Positions 22,201-32,340 are shown, counted from the stretch's first letter. The stretch is 64,000 nucleotides of DNA from Sternotherus odoratus (GCA_032164245.1 JAVMKO010000002.1:89913340-89977339), one strand, 5' to 3'. The notes: generated by a model not told the origin, from the sequence alone. Made by a program: numbers and translations.

Positions 22201-24155
22201 AAGAGATGGTGGTTTTTCCTCCCCAACTGGCTTTGCGTTGCTCCTCTTAAAAAAAAAAAAAATAGACTCCAGTGCACAAGCTGTAACTTTCAGAAATATC
22301 CTAATTCTGGGATATTTTTAGTTGTCCAACTTTGGAAACCTAGCGCTCAATTTTCAGGGATGCTGAGCACTGACACTTTAAGTTGAAATTAGCAAGAGCT
22401 GTTGGTATTCAGTACTTCTGGAAAGTCAGATCCTATGTGTTTAAATTTGAACATCCGAAAATGGAGAGACTGAAAATAAGGCCCCTTTTGAAAAATTGGT
22501 TACCAGGGTTCCAGCTGAGGGTGTTGCGTTTTACTAAAGACCCAGTCCTGCACAATCAGATTCAGTCACTTCAAAATGCAGTGGTTTCTTACACACACTT
22601 TGATTTGGAAAGTGCAGCATGAACAGTCAGTATGTTAAGTGGTTTATCTATCTATCTATCTATCTATATATATAAAAGTCAAGTGATGTATGTATGTATG
22701 TACGTATGTATGTATGTATGTACGTATGACTGCGAAGTCCTCCCGCACCGTTTGAGCCAGAGACTTGAAATTTGGTACAGTGAGGGGTCTTGGGGTCTAG
22801 ATGCTGGTAAGGGTCGAAAAAATTTCGGATCTCACCTCTGACGCCCCCCAGGGGTGAAAGTCTTTCAGGGCCAATCACATCTGCTGGGCGGTTAGGTGGT
22901 GATGATGTCATAATACCCCCCTCCAACAGACACCTCACTCGCTCAGCTCACCCCTCCCTCCTCCAACGGAACCCCGGAGATCCCTCAGTTCTCTGCCCCT
23001 CCCCCTCCCAAGGGAACCCCGGAGATCCCTCAGTTCTCTGCCCCTCCCCCTCCCAAGGGAACCCCGGAGATCACTCAGTTCTCTGCCCCTCCCCCCTCCC
23101 AACGGAACCCCGGAGATCACTCCGCTCACTGCCCCTCCCTCCTCCAACGGAACCCCGGAGATCACTCAGCTCACTGCCCCTCCCCCCTCCCAACGGAACC
23201 CCGGAGATCACTCAGCTCACTGCCCCTCCCCCCTCCCAACGGAACCCCGGAGATCACTCAGCTCACTGCCCCTCCCCCCTCCCAACGGAACCCCGGAGAT
23301 CACTCAGCTCACTGCCCCTCCCTCCTCCAACGGAACCCCGGAGATCACTCAGCTCACTGCCCCTCCCCCCTCCAAACGGAACCCCAGAATCCATCAGCTC
23401 TGTGCCGCCCCCCACCTGCGAAGGTCCCCGGAATCCCTCGGCTCTGGGCCCCCTCCCCGCCTGCGATGGATCTGAGTTGGGTTTGGTGGGACGGTAAGTG
23501 AGGTGGGGGTGTCGGGTTTGGTCGGGGGGTGAGGTGGGGGTGTTGGGTTTGCTTGGGGGGGTGGGAAGGTATCGGGGTGGGTGAGGGGTGGGTGTTGGGG
23601 TTGGTCAGGGGGTGTCAGCTGTCTGCCACCTCCCCACCTCCGACTGACCCGAGCAGCGCCGGGCACTTATGCTAGTATTTTTATATTTCTAAAATTCTTG
23701 AGGGGTTATCCTACTTTAAATAGTGTTTTAAAAGCTGTGATTTCCTGTTGTGGCTGGTGCTTTGTAGAAAAACAATATGCTGTAATATCTAAATTCTAGG
23801 TTCAGCAAATGATTGTCATGCATATTACATTAAAGGCATTAGTGGGTATAATGTTCCATTTTTCTCTCTCTAGGTTACTCAAGTGGGTGGCTTACCTAAC
23901 AATATATTGGACATGTGGGAATTTTTGGGCAAACCAGGGCACTGCCGTTATACATGGGATACAAACTGCAATTCTAACCTGGATGCAAGGTACAAATGTA
24001 AGTTCCGATTTGATCGCATATTCTACCGAACTGCAGCAGAAGGGGGACAACTTATTCCACGGAGTTTGGACTTAATTGGACTAGAAAAATTAGACTGTGG
24101 TAAATTTACCAGCGATCATTGGGGTCTTCTGTGTGATTTTGATGTGATACTATAA
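9993..24155 (+). CDS. TDP2: Tyrosyl-DNA phosphodiesterase 2, whole gene, seven coding exons
   Basis: TDP2 removes trapped topoisomerase II from DNA 5' ends by cleaving 5'-phosphotyrosyl bonds; it acts mainly in the nucleus and needs Mg2+. Exons: 9993-10220, 10295-10380, about 15532-15720, 18018-18109, 18560-18678, 21475-21645 and 23874-24155. A UBA-like region (LLCDEFAS...WHM, then [10 protein letters not shown]) spans exons 1-2. The endonuclease/exonuclease/phosphatase fold follows, with all four catalytic motifs: [23 protein letters not shown] and SDHWG. A Glu-rich run coded by GAG repeats lies in exon 1. With the exon 3 start used here the product is 388 residues (human 362). Two oddities: no ATG lies in frame upstream of the conserved body (9993 is GTG), and the exon 3 acceptor is uncertain. 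The product is otherwise clearly orthologous and no frame-disrupting change was seen. Confidence 0.94.
10295..10380 (+). CDS. TDP2: TDP2 coding exon 2
   Basis: Encodes [18 protein letters not shown] and a Pro/Gly-rich end. The acceptor is CTTTGCTTTCCAG|AGG and the donor ACCTG|GTGAGC. Intron 1 is only 74 bp. The exon leaves two bases of a codon (TG), which limits what the next exon can be. Confidence 0.88.
10450..11375 (-). mobile_element. CR1 LINE 3' portion in TDP2 intron 2
   Basis: The minus strand encodes the C-terminal part of CR1 ORF2 at 11101-10661 ([34 protein letters not shown]) and then the 3' end with [19 protein letters not shown] coding. It terminates near 10450 (GACTATCAGGGTTGGAAGG in plus orientation). 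It is 5'-truncated and frameshifted, with no target duplication, as usual for CR1. Confidence 0.9.
11581..14249 (-). mobile_element. Older CR1 LINE interrupted by a second CR1
   Basis: CR1 3' sequence in minus orientation runs from 11581 (GAATCATAGATGATTAGGGT) to 12566 and resumes at 14068 with CTAGCTAGCTTTCTATCCACC. In other CR1 copies that sequence follows directly on GTTGAGCCTGAC. The gap is filled by a different CR1 subfamily. Confidence 0.8.
12567..14062 (-). mobile_element. CR1 LINE with reverse-transcriptase domain, nested
   Basis: The minus-strand frame at 13959-13273 covers the reverse transcriptase: [50 protein letters not shown] and FAEDTK in place of the usual F/YADD. The C-terminal part follows at 13239-12862 ([19 protein letters not shown]). 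The 3' tail at 12567 reads (minus) GTTCTTATGTTCTTAT, typical of one CR1 group. CTGAC flanks both sides (12562-12566 and 14063-14067). The first ORF and the endonuclease are absent. Confidence 0.88.
14375..14658. mobile_element. GC-rich MITE with 3-bp duplication, copy 1
   Basis: Ends are GGGCTTGTCCTCACTACGG and the reverse complement of CCAGTGGAGACCAGCCC, flanked by TTA on both sides (14372-14374 and 14659-14661). The inside contains several hairpins: around GGCGATCAATTTATCGCGTC, around GTCGACTCCAG and around TCAGCTACATTATTAATGTA. Bounded internal palindromes with a 3-bp duplication suggest a Harbinger-type MITE. It lies in TDP2 intron 2. Confidence 0.6.
15532..15720 (+). CDS. TDP2: TDP2 coding exon 3 (acceptor ambiguous)
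   Basis: Contains [13 protein letters not shown] (human YVDLTNEETT) and the first catalytic motif [12 protein letters not shown], ending GVCSYIAL at TT|GTAAGT. The open frame extends back to 15452. The best-looking acceptor (TACTCCAG, exon from 15509) is out of phase with exon 2. In-phase choices are 15532 (CTGAAAG|C) or 15460 (TTTTTAG|T). The 15532 start is given because it keeps the linker near human length. Confidence 0.7.
16130..16690. repeat. Unclassified repeat in TDP2 intron 3
   Basis: A GC-richer island with CGTCAGTGTGGACGAG near the left and a related GTCAGTGTGGACAGACTGG motif near 16595. It lacks long ORFs. It looks like a degraded DNA transposon, but no terminal duplication could be set. 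Confidence 0.3.
18018..18109 (+). CDS. TDP2: TDP2 coding exon 4
   Basis: Encodes [20 protein letters not shown] with the catalytic Glu in LQEV, ending TIIPG. The acceptor is GATTTCAG and the donor CCAG|GTAAAA. Phases match both neighbours. Confidence 0.95.
18560..18678 (+). CDS. TDP2: TDP2 coding exon 5
   Basis: Encodes [20 protein letters not shown], then [19 protein letters not shown]. The acceptor is CCTCTTTAG and the donor CAT|GTAAGT. Closely matches human [15 protein letters not shown]. Confidence 0.95.
19142..19914. mobile_element. Solo LTR in TDP2 intron 5
   Basis: A 773-bp block starts TGTCATAAG and ends CTCTTACA, obeying the TG...CA rule. It is flanked by a perfect 5-bp duplication GGTGT (19137-19141 and 19915-19919). 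It contains a long T-then-G homopolymer run at about 19410-19438. No internal retroviral genes are present, so it is the product of LTR-LTR recombination of an old endogenous element. Confidence 0.7.
19990..20124 (-). mobile_element. Penelope-type terminal repeat, family 2
   Basis: Plus-strand GCAGTGGTGTTGTAGCTGTG, ACCAACTTCTGTTGGTGACG, then GACAAGCTTTCAAGCTTACA and AGCTCTTCTTCAGCTC. Read on the minus strand it gives CTGAAGAAGAGCTTGGTGTA followed by AGCTTGAAAGCTTGTC, a hairpin then GAAA like the family-1 repeats. Confidence 0.5.
20130..20397. mobile_element. MITE with 26-bp terminal inverted repeats
   Basis: The left end CGGGTATGTCTGCTCTGCAA matches the reverse complement of the right end, CCGAGTATGTCTATACTGCA. 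Internal sequence (CTAGAGCTTGGGCTGGAGCC) recurs in the copies at 21842, 25975 and 62179. No coding capacity. Confidence 0.65.
21475..21645 (+). CDS. TDP2: TDP2 coding exon 6
   Basis: 57 codons from [18 protein letters not shown] to TNLRDHE, including the metal-binding motif GGDTN. The acceptor is TCTAACAG and the donor GAG|GTGAAT. The frame read past the donor reaches a stop within a few codons, supporting the boundary. Confidence 0.95.
21842..22076. mobile_element. Truncated copy of the TATGTCTACAC MITE family
   Basis: Shares internal GGCTTAGGCTGGAACTCAAG-type sequence and the terminus CTGTGTAGACATACC (22061-22076) with the copy at 20130. The left terminus is missing. Confidence 0.45.
22663..23675 (+). 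mobile_element. Non-autonomous Helitron carrying a minisatellite
   Basis: Begins TCTATATATATAAAAGTC after an A and ends ACTTATGCTAG before a T, matching Helitron rules (5' TC, 3' CTRR, insertion between A and T). An imperfect hairpin, CCCGAGC AGC GCCGGG, lies about 11 nt before the end. The left part contains CCAGAGACTTGAAATTTGGT, a motif I associate with reptile and bat Helitrons. Inside are TGTA microsatellite DNA (22685-22728) and a 45/46-bp minisatellite. No Rep/helicase is present. It lies in TDP2 intron 6. Confidence 0.65.
22960..23395. repeat. 45/46-bp minisatellite, about 10 copies
   Basis: The motif GGAACCCCGGAGATCNCTCA starts at 22968, 23013, 23058, 23104, 23149, 23195, 23241, 23287 and 23332, with a degraded unit at 23378. 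Units are nearly identical and separated by CCCCTCCC runs. It is a plain tandem array inside the Helitron; open frames across it are repeat artefacts. Confidence 0.9.
23874..24155 (+). CDS. TDP2: TDP2 coding exon 7 (C-terminus)
   Basis: Encodes [20 protein letters not shown] through FRFDRIFYR and [14 protein letters not shown] to the catalytic SDHWGLL, with a TAA stop. The acceptor is TTCTCTCTCTAG. Matches the C-terminus of human TDP2. Confidence 0.96.
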   Translation, partial: VTQVGGLPNNILDMWEFLGKPGHCRYTWDTNCNSNLDARYKCKFRFDRIFYRTAAEGGQLIPRSLDLIGLEKLDCGKFTSDHWGLLCDFDVIL

Positions 24156-24524
24156 AGAAAACAAAGTGTTTAAAGTCTGTGTATTGTTGCAAAAGATCTT
24201 AAATCTTTTAACCTTAGAATTTAATTTTTGTGAAATCCAAAACTTACATAATATTTATTTTGAAATCCTAAGGAGTCACCACTCATTTAACATCTGCTGG
24301 GATGACTGCCTAGTGAAAAGCCAAAACCTTTTTATTTTCTTTGTATGCATTCTAGCAGACTTTTTTAAAATATTTTTTAATGTGGCAACAAAGTTACAGA
24401 AATACAAAACAAAATCCATTTTTAAATGGAAGAGACAAAACAATCTCAAATATAATCCATCAAAGAACTAAAACATTGTCATTCACGCTCTCTTTCTTTT
24501 GTCACTTTTTGTTGTAATAATCTC

Positions 24525-24530
24525 AATAAA
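24525..24530 (+). terminator. TDP2 polyadenylation signal
   Basis: AATAAA about 370 bp past the TDP2 stop, followed by T-rich sequence. It is the first good hexamer downstream of the stop. Confidence 0.7.
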
Positions 24531-24991
24531 TATTGATTGGTAATTATTTTTTTTTAGTGCAAATGTCTCTTTCTTTCGGGACTAATGTCATAATCATTGT
24601 CTTATTTGTTACAAGGCACCAGGTATCATCTCACATAACTCAGGACATTTCAGTGTAAAATTCAGAGTTCAGTCTTAAAGGACAACATGGGCATTTTCAA
24701 AAGGATGAATAGATGTTAACAAAACAACAAAAAATAGTTCAATAGATGGAAATATTACACAGAATGGCTTTAAGAACGGAGGAAGATGGGATAATAAAAT
24801 TCTTCAGTCATCCATCTTATAGACATATGGAAGTTATTCTCTTGGGCTATTCAATAGCTCACTTTTATTAATCTAGATATGAGGGAGAACTGCATGTTTT
24901 AAAACACGGGAACAAATGTTGATAACTTCTGAAAATTACCTGTTGTAAGATTTCTTAAATTCTTGGAGTGAATTTACCTTTCTGAGCATTC

Positions 24992-25235
24992 CTCATTCAT
25001 CTAGAGGTAACAAAGTCCGGTGGCACCTTAAAAACTAACTATAAAGTTTTGAAGCATAAGCTTTCGTGGGCTAATACCCACTTCGTCGGATGCAAGCAGT
25101 GCCGACGAAGTGGGTATTAGCCCACGAAAGCTTATGCTTCAAAACTTTATAGTTAGTCTTTAAGGTGCCACAGGACTTTGTTACCTCTGCTATTCCAGAC
25201 TAACACGGCTACCTCTCTGATTCTCATTCATCTAG
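24992..25235 (+). mobile_element. Penelope fold-back copy with 13-bp target duplication
   Basis: The element at 25005-25222 consists of an inverted, partial terminal repeat (25005-about 25100) joined to a direct terminal repeat ending ACACGGCTACCTCTCTGATT. The arms are nearly perfect inverted copies of about 90 bp. CTCATTCATCTAG occurs at 24992-25004 and 25223-25235 as the target duplication. No ORF remains. Confidence 0.8.
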
Positions 25236-25974
25236 TGCACTTCTGCTGCCACATTTTCATCAACAGAATGTTCTCTTTTATGTAAAGCTGGAGCAGTCAG
25301 AAAGTGTAATTTAATATTATATCATGGTCTCCAAAAGAAAGAACACAAAGAAGAGGTTGGTTTTATTTTTAGGATGTGCATAATTAACCACTCGGAGGAC
25401 ATTTTATGGAAGTACAAAGTATCAAGCTGTGTGATAACTAAGGGCTGAAGTTCAGAGTACTGAGGGAAGGTGGAGAACATTGTGGAGCTATGGAGTATGA
25501 TATAGAAGCCTTTTATTCAATCAGTTTAGCTGAACTTGTGGGTAATGTACATCATTCCAAAGATGAGGGAAACTTCAGAGGTGGCAAATACATGCAACAC
25601 CTGAGAAAAGGGGATATAAGGGAGTCTAAATTAGTGTTACGGTACCATGGGGGGACAAAAAGCGAAGGGCCAGATTTTCAAAGGTATTTAAGTGCCTGTA
25701 TGTGTAGACAGGGAGTTAGGCACCTAACAGGATTGTCAAAAGCACTTACGTACCTCTCTGCATCTTTAGGCAACCAAATATTTGAAAAATCTGGCTGTAT
25801 ATAGTGGGACAATGTATGTGCTTCCACAAGATAATCAGTAGGATTACTCACATACTTGGATCAAACACAGGTGTAAGTGTTTGCAGGATTGGGACCTTAG
25901 TCTCTGCTCTTGGTTTAACCCTTAATGTTCAGGACTCAGATTCTGTTTCTGTGAGGCTCATCCATGAGTTTTGA

Positions 25975-26883
25975 GGATATGTCTACACTAGTGAGACACC
26001 CATAGCTGGCTGGTGTCAGCTGACTCGGGCTCATGTGGCTTGGGCTAAGGGGCTGTTTAACCATGTAGATCAGAGGTGGGCACACTACAGCCCAAGGGCA
26101 TATCTGGCCTGTAGGACCGTCCTGCCCGGCTCTTGAGCTCCGGCTGGGGAGGCTAGCGCCCAGCCCCTCCCCTGCTGTCTCCCCTGCCCCACAGCCTCAG
26201 CTCACCATGCTGCCAGTGCTCTGGGCGGCGGGGCTGTAAGCTCCTGTCGGGTAATGTGGTGACATGACTGGCTCTGGGCAGGTAAGGGGGCAGGGAGCAG
26301 GGGAATTTAATAAGAGGCAAGGAGTCCCCGGGGACAGGGAGCAGAGAACGGTTGGATGGGGCGGAGGTTCTGGATGTGGGATGCGATCGGGGGACAGGGA
26401 ACAGAGGAAGTTGAATAGTTGTGGGAGTCCCGGAGGGTCAGACGGGTGTGGATAGGGGTTGGGGCGGTCAGGGGACAGGGAGCTGGGGAGGCTGGATAGG
26501 TGGTGGGTTCCCAGGAGGGGCCAGTCGTGGTAGGAGGGGCCGGTCAGGTGACAAAGCAGGGGGGATTGGATAGGTTGGAGGTTCTGAGGGGGGCAGTCAG
26601 GGGGTGGGAACTGGGAAGAAGCAGATAGAGGGTAGGGGCCAAGCTGTTTAGGGAGGCACAGCCTTCCCTACCTGGCCCTTCACACAGTTTTGAAGGCCGA
26701 TGTGGCTCTTGGGCCAAAACGTTCGCCCACCCCTGATGTAGATGTTCAGCCTTGGCCTGGAGCTTGGGCTTTAGGACCCTGCGGGGCCCCTCAATTAAAC
26801 AGCCCTTTAGCCTGAGTGCCAAGGTCCTGTGTCAGCTGGCGTGGACCAGCAGTGCATGGCTAATTGTAATGTAGACATACCCT
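25975..26883. mobile_element. TATGTCTACAC MITE interrupted by a hAT element
   Basis: The left end is GGATATGTCTACACTA and the right end TAATGTAGACATACCC, its inverse. The middle carries the CCTGGAGCTTGGGCTTTAGG internal motif shared with the copy at 20130. It is split at ATGTAGAT by the hAT element at 26071-26735. Confidence 0.6.
26071..26735. mobile_element. hAT-type non-autonomous transposon
   Basis: Termini CAGAGGTGGGC and GCCCACCCCTG are inverted repeats. A perfect 8-bp target duplication ATGTAGAT flanks it (26063-26070, 26736-26743), diagnostic of hAT. The interior is a degraded GGGG-rich tandem region with no transposase. Confidence 0.8.
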
Positions 26884-29800
26884 GAAAGGAGCAGGGCCTA
26901 ATATCCTCAATGTTTGCATCTTCTATTGACTCCAGTAGGTGCCTATCACTTTAAAAAATCAGACTCTTATACCTGAAGAAGGTGAGTGATGTAATTATAC
27001 TGTCCTAATTTCCTAGTGCAGACAAGGCCTAATGCACTTGAAACCATGTTATCTGACCACATTGCAGCTTAAAGGGAGCCTAGGGTGAGGAACAGTCATG
27101 GTGAAGATGACCATATTAAGGTATCATGTACACTACAGTTAAGGCTATGATTGTGTCACGGATGTCACAGAATCATAGGAGATATTTCAAGCCTGCTGGC
27201 TTGGATGTGACCAAGTTGGAAGGACAGTGACAAAAACAGGCTTGGGACAAACTAAACTATGGAGAAGCTGCTCCCCTCTCCACTATAAGAACCATAACCC
27301 ATTAGAAAAAAATCACATTTTTTCCTAAATCAAAGCAACACATCTCAGCAGTGCCAGTGTACCACTTAGTTGTGATGAGAGGTGCACATTAGAACCAAGC
27401 TTCCGGAATAACTCTGAATGTTTTGCAGATTGAACTGTACTGTTGCCATATCCTGATTAAATTAAGTAATTCATCGTGGAGGACTGAGCACTGGTAAGCT
27501 GACCAACATCACATAGAATTTATCATTTTGAAGCTCTATCAGTCCTCAGATACTATTACTGGATACAGATCCTCTTATTTCATCACAGTTTTGGAAGGCA
27601 GGATCTTGCTCAGCCAGGAAATGTCAACTCGACTTCTACCGTCTTCATCAAAACTGCTTTCCAGTCCTGTTCTTCCATTGCATGGCGTTTCTGGAGCTAC
27701 AAATTTTGACTGGGCAATAACTGCCGTCATTGGATCTCTACAATCAGGACTCTTTTTCTCTGACACCTTTGAGTCTGAATGTGAACCATATTCTCCTCTG
27801 TGGAGAAAGCGAACACATAGCAGCAGAAAACCTGGGCCTTTGAGTCTTTATTTTTTCGTTAGGGCGGTGGGATTTTCCCCCTTGAAGGATGAGCAGAGGA
27901 TTTGTCCCCCTAATCCTGTGAATGTCTTGGCAACACCAAGCAGCTGCCTAGGCCCTGCAGAAAGTGGTTGAGCAAATAAGTGAAAATCTACTTGCACAAT
28001 AAGGCAGAATTTGTGCAAATACGTCTGCCACATTTATTAGAGGGTGCACCAAACTGTTGCAGCTGGTAAAGTCAGGTTTCCATAACAATGTAAGGCAACC
28101 AGACCAGTGTGTCAATCAGTGTGTAACAACACCCGTCTCTCCCCCAAGGCAATTGAGGGTCACGAGGCACTGAAAATTTTGTTACAATCTAAAGCCAAGA
28201 AAACCTTATTCCCCACACACGCATGCATACCCTTGACCCTTTCAAGGTCAAGTATTCTATGTCCACCTCTTAAAATGCACAAATGATAAAGGCTTAGTAG
28301 GGATAAAAAAAAAATTCTTTTATAGTAAATGTAAGGGGGTTATGATCATTTTTTACTTAGAATAAGGGGCTGTCAAGCTGAAGAGTCTGAAAAGCACCGA
28401 CCTAGACAGCCAATACAGAGCATCACAGAACTAGGAAGCAAAGCCAGCAGCACAACATATTTTGTAGAGGTTGTAATTTTATTTCTGTGAATGCTAATTG
28501 GTTAATCCCCTTTGGCACACTGAGATGGTTTTAACAATAATTCAATATTGCCGTTTGGAGACTTGTATTCCTAACTGTCTCTTGCAACCTTAGTTGGTTC
28601 TCTGGAAAAGTAACTGAAGCCTCAGGAAATGGCATATTCCCAGGACCAGCTTATAATTGGAAAAACTGAAAGGGAGGAGGTAGAAGGAAAGAAAAGAGAG
28701 ACCGAAAACAATTTCCTGTACACTGAAAGATGAAAATTTGTTTTCCTTTTAGGACACAGTTTTTAACTGTTACACAGTACTTATGTAACAGTGAGCAGTT
28801 ATAGGTGCCTTAGAGAAACTGTAGCTATAGAACTAGGCAGAATAGGGCTAGGGCAATAGAAGAGAGGGTTTGGCATGTAGGTGGGTTAGAGCAGAGTTAT
28901 ACAATATATTTATAATTAAATTACTTGAAATTCAAGTCTCTTCGCACTGTGCTACTTGAAAGTGAAGCTACTTGCTTTAGATGTTAAGGTATGTGGATTT
29001 CTGAGCAAAACCAGGTCTATTTTCTGTGGGACCTGGTGTTGAGCAGAAATGGCTTGTTTAAGAATGAAAATGGACCAGCTATTTTGGAGTAAATTTGTGA
29101 AAATTCACATTTCTGCAGATTTTCAATGCAAACATGCCGTAGCCACTGAGCTAAAAATGCAAATTAAGCAACATTTAGGGAGCGTGAAATCTCATGAAAA
29201 AAATTGTGACTATTTTATTGAGAAACTAATACAAAAAAAAGTTGTGATTTTTACATAGGTATTAGTTGGAGGCACTTGTCACTAGGGCACAGGGATTTGT
29301 CAGCTGGGAGGGAACAGTCTAATCATTGGAGTTGAGCAAATTTTGGCAGCTGGTGCGGAAGGTTTGGATCAAGGGGGGAGGTTGTCATCCTTGAGGACTG
29401 GAAAGATTTGGGCCCAAAGTTCATCTTTCCAGGGTGTGGGAGGTTTAAGTGCATGCTAGAAGTCATACACTGACAGACGGGTTCTCAAAAGCGTTGGACT
29501 TTGGACAGCAGTATATGTGACCTCTTTCCCCACAGCCACATTGGAAATTTCACTCAGATGCTGTCTGATCCACTACTTCTATTTCAAATTCATAAATCTG
29601 AATCATTATTACAGGCTTAAAACTCAGAGGCTCAGTACCTTAAGATTCTTGCTGCATGTGCTTTCTGCTATTTTATCTGCAGCTGCAGAACCTGGGTCCA
29701 GTCAAGTCTGTGGAAACGTAACTCTTCTTATGATAATCCTATGTGGGATAAAATAAACAAGTTGAAGCTTGTCAGGGACTAGAGTATTACTGGTGCTGAT

Positions 29801-31499
29801 CATCATATACTAAATGCAAAGAATCTATACTACTAAATTTAAACCCTCATTTCAGCATTTCATCTTCTGTAGAAGCAAAAATTCAAATCCCACCAGGGTC
29901 AGCTTAAACCATCATCCTTTTTAAGTATGCATATGCACATTATCTAGCTATATATATGCATGTGTGGCTTCCAAGCAGTTTACTGTCTGTGATCTCTGTA
30001 TGTGACCTTAAAACCAAAGTCTTGTCTGCTTTGGTGAGCAAAGTTTACCCTGGTGTCCTTGCGTAAGATTTCTCTTACTACAACTCTTTTCTGCAGGGTA
30101 CTGTAAGCCAGATGACTATCATGCTTTACTCCTAAAGTAGCTGCATTTCAGTGGTGGTGTGTATATATGGTTTATGAAGTGCTTTGGGATGAGATTTTCT
30201 ATATTATTGGTTTTATTAATTATTTGATGTGACAATTTCAAGAGTTGTCATCTCTTGCAAATTTTATCACAAGTCTTGTGCTATCTGGTGGTTTTCTTAA
30301 AACCCCAGCTTCCAGAGTCAGGTTAATTTGTGAGAATTTCAGCTTTCATTTAATAGGAATAAGTAAGTTTATTGCCCTCGTAATTGTGGGAAAAAAGCTT
30401 GAAGACAAACAAAAAGACCCTCCCAAAAGTTTTTTTTTTAAATCTAATAATTGGGAGGGGAGTGGGGCTGGCTCCTAGCTTTTGAATTCTTTGAGGTTGG
30501 CAATACTGCCTGTTACAGATGGCAGCTCCCAGAGTGCATTTTGCCCCATGTACATTATTGTACAGTGAAATAACTAATACTGTGTTAAGATTGAGATTTT
30601 ACATGTACAAAATGGATTTCACATGGGGACCCTTTTCCTTCCCAATAGCAGTGCAATGGGGGGAGGGAGAGAGTGCGTGTATAGTTACAAGGGGAGGTCA
30701 GGGCATTTTCTTGTTCCCCTACTGCCCAAAAAATCCTGGGCATGGAGGAAGACATTGTTCTGACTAGCTGACACTAGCAGAAGATACAAGGTGGAGGAAC
30801 ACAGCCACTAATAACCCCTCTCCCACTTCTTTCCCAGACCCTGATGACCCAGGGAGAAGGCCTCCCTATTCTCCTTGAAGGCAGCAATGGAAAAGGGATA
30901 TTGCTGGGGCTGCTGTGTGGAAAGATGATATAGAACTAAGGGTTCCCCTGAGCTTTGAGTCCCTTGTATTTAAGCTCCCCAGCAAACCAACAGAGTTCAT
31001 TCCACTGCCACTTCTCCATGAACTGAAATCTACAGAATTGGCACCTCTGGGATTAGAGACCTGACCCCAGCTTGCAGATGGGGGATAATCACCATTACAG
31101 TTTCCCTTCCTATCACCCCACAGTGGTTTTGTTGGTTGTCCGCTGCAGGTTGAGCTCTGTTACTTGCAAGCACCTTTAAAACCCATCTTTGTCTCACCAA
31201 CACTCCCATTTTGTGTCTCTCAAATACTAGAGCAGGGGACTGGGAAACCAGGCTTCTGGGTATTACTCCCAGCTTTGCCTTGGTCATGCCATAGCACTGC
31301 CCTGTGCCTCAGTGTCCCTATCTGTAAAATGGGAAAGAGCAATATTTGTTCACTTTTGAAAGGGGGTAGAATCCCCTGGAGGAACAGTGCAACCTGACTG
31401 TTAGCCTAAGTGCACTTTTAAGCAGTGCTGCCTTTGAATCAATATCCCAGCAGGCTGGAAGACCCTGGACTTTGGGGGATTTATAGCTGGCCTCTTTCT

Positions 31500-32340
31500 C
31501 TTGGGCGGGACCAGCTCCCCACCTTTGAGGAGCTGGGAATCTGCATCCACATCTGCTGCTTATCGTCGACATTATTGTGAAGCATCTGCTATAATGCGTG
31601 AAATACCCTCCGAGACCCTCCCCCTTCCCGCCCTTCCGCTTCTTGCACCGTGGACCCACCCACCCAAGGGCAGGGGCACCACGGCTAGAGGCCGGTCGGG
31701 GCGGGAGCGTGACACGCGGCAGCGCAAGCCCAGGGCAGGTTCCATCCCCTGCTCCCAGCGCCTCGCCCCGGGACGGGCTGGGCTGTGCAGCGCGCGCCCC
31801 CCAGCCCCGGGCTGCCTGGGATGCGGCGCTAGGGGGCGTCTCCTGCTGCGTTAGCATCGGCTGCTGCTGGAAGGTGAAGGGAGGAGCAGCCGTTGCTGTC
31901 TCGCTCATGCTCCTGCAGCCGCCGCGCTGGGGATCCGGGCAGCAGAAGCCCCCTGATTCAGCAGCAGGGAGAAGACGTTGGGTATCTTGGCCTGGTGCCT
32001 TGCTCCCGCCCTCCCGCGCACACGCCTCTCCTCTCGGGTGGCTTCCGTTCCGCCGATGGGGCACTGAAGGATGCTGCCAGGCCCTGGGGAAGCGACAGCG
32101 GCAGCATCTCCATCAGCGGTCTCAGGTACGGTCATCATACCTGCTCCGCTTGCCTATAGGTGCTGACGAGCGAATTCACCCTGTAGGTAACGCATGCCCC
32201 GCAGATGGCTGTTCTAGACACAACAAAGGATGCTGTAAATCCCGGCACTTGTTTGAGCTGGGGAGCGGGTGCGTTCAGCGTTGTTTGGGTCTGCGTCGGG
32301 GCTGTGCAATAAGGACCTCGTGCTGCACAAGCTGATTGTT
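31500..32340 (+). promoter_or_regulatory. KIAA0319: CpG island, probable KIAA0319 promoter and non-coding exon 1
   Basis: A CpG-dense block lies between TDP2 (ends about 24.5 kb) and the KIAA0319 start-codon exon (43.8 kb), where the KIAA0319 transcription start is expected from the vertebrate gene order. A good donor, TCTCAG|GTACGG, lies at 32127 on the plus strand, fitting a 5'UTR exon spliced to 43808. ORFs on both strands here are GC-driven and resemble no protein. The exon call is inference; transcription has not been seen. Confidence 0.5.

Larger units (their letters stand above)
24560..31400. other. Intergenic stretch between TDP2 and the KIAA0319 promoter
   Basis: Apart from the listed transposons, no gene is recognised. 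Open frames around 27528-27971 exist on both strands but match nothing I know. About 31225-31340 holds a MIR-like SINE fragment (TGCCTCAGTGTCCCTATCTG, TAAAATGGGAAAG). The rest is AT-rich single-copy-looking DNA. Confidence 0.45.

Noticed and set aside
22935..23165. Gly/Arg-rich frame read as a repeat protein
   Set aside because: It is the 45/46-bp minisatellite read through; 45-bp units keep a frame and 46-bp units break it.
22960..23395. CRISPR array
   Set aside because: Units are contiguous tandem repeats without unique spacers, in a vertebrate Helitron.
31318..32064. 248-codon minus-strand and 245-codon plus-strand frames over the CpG island
   Set aside because: Both strands are open only because of high GC; no recognisable protein and no consistent splice structure.
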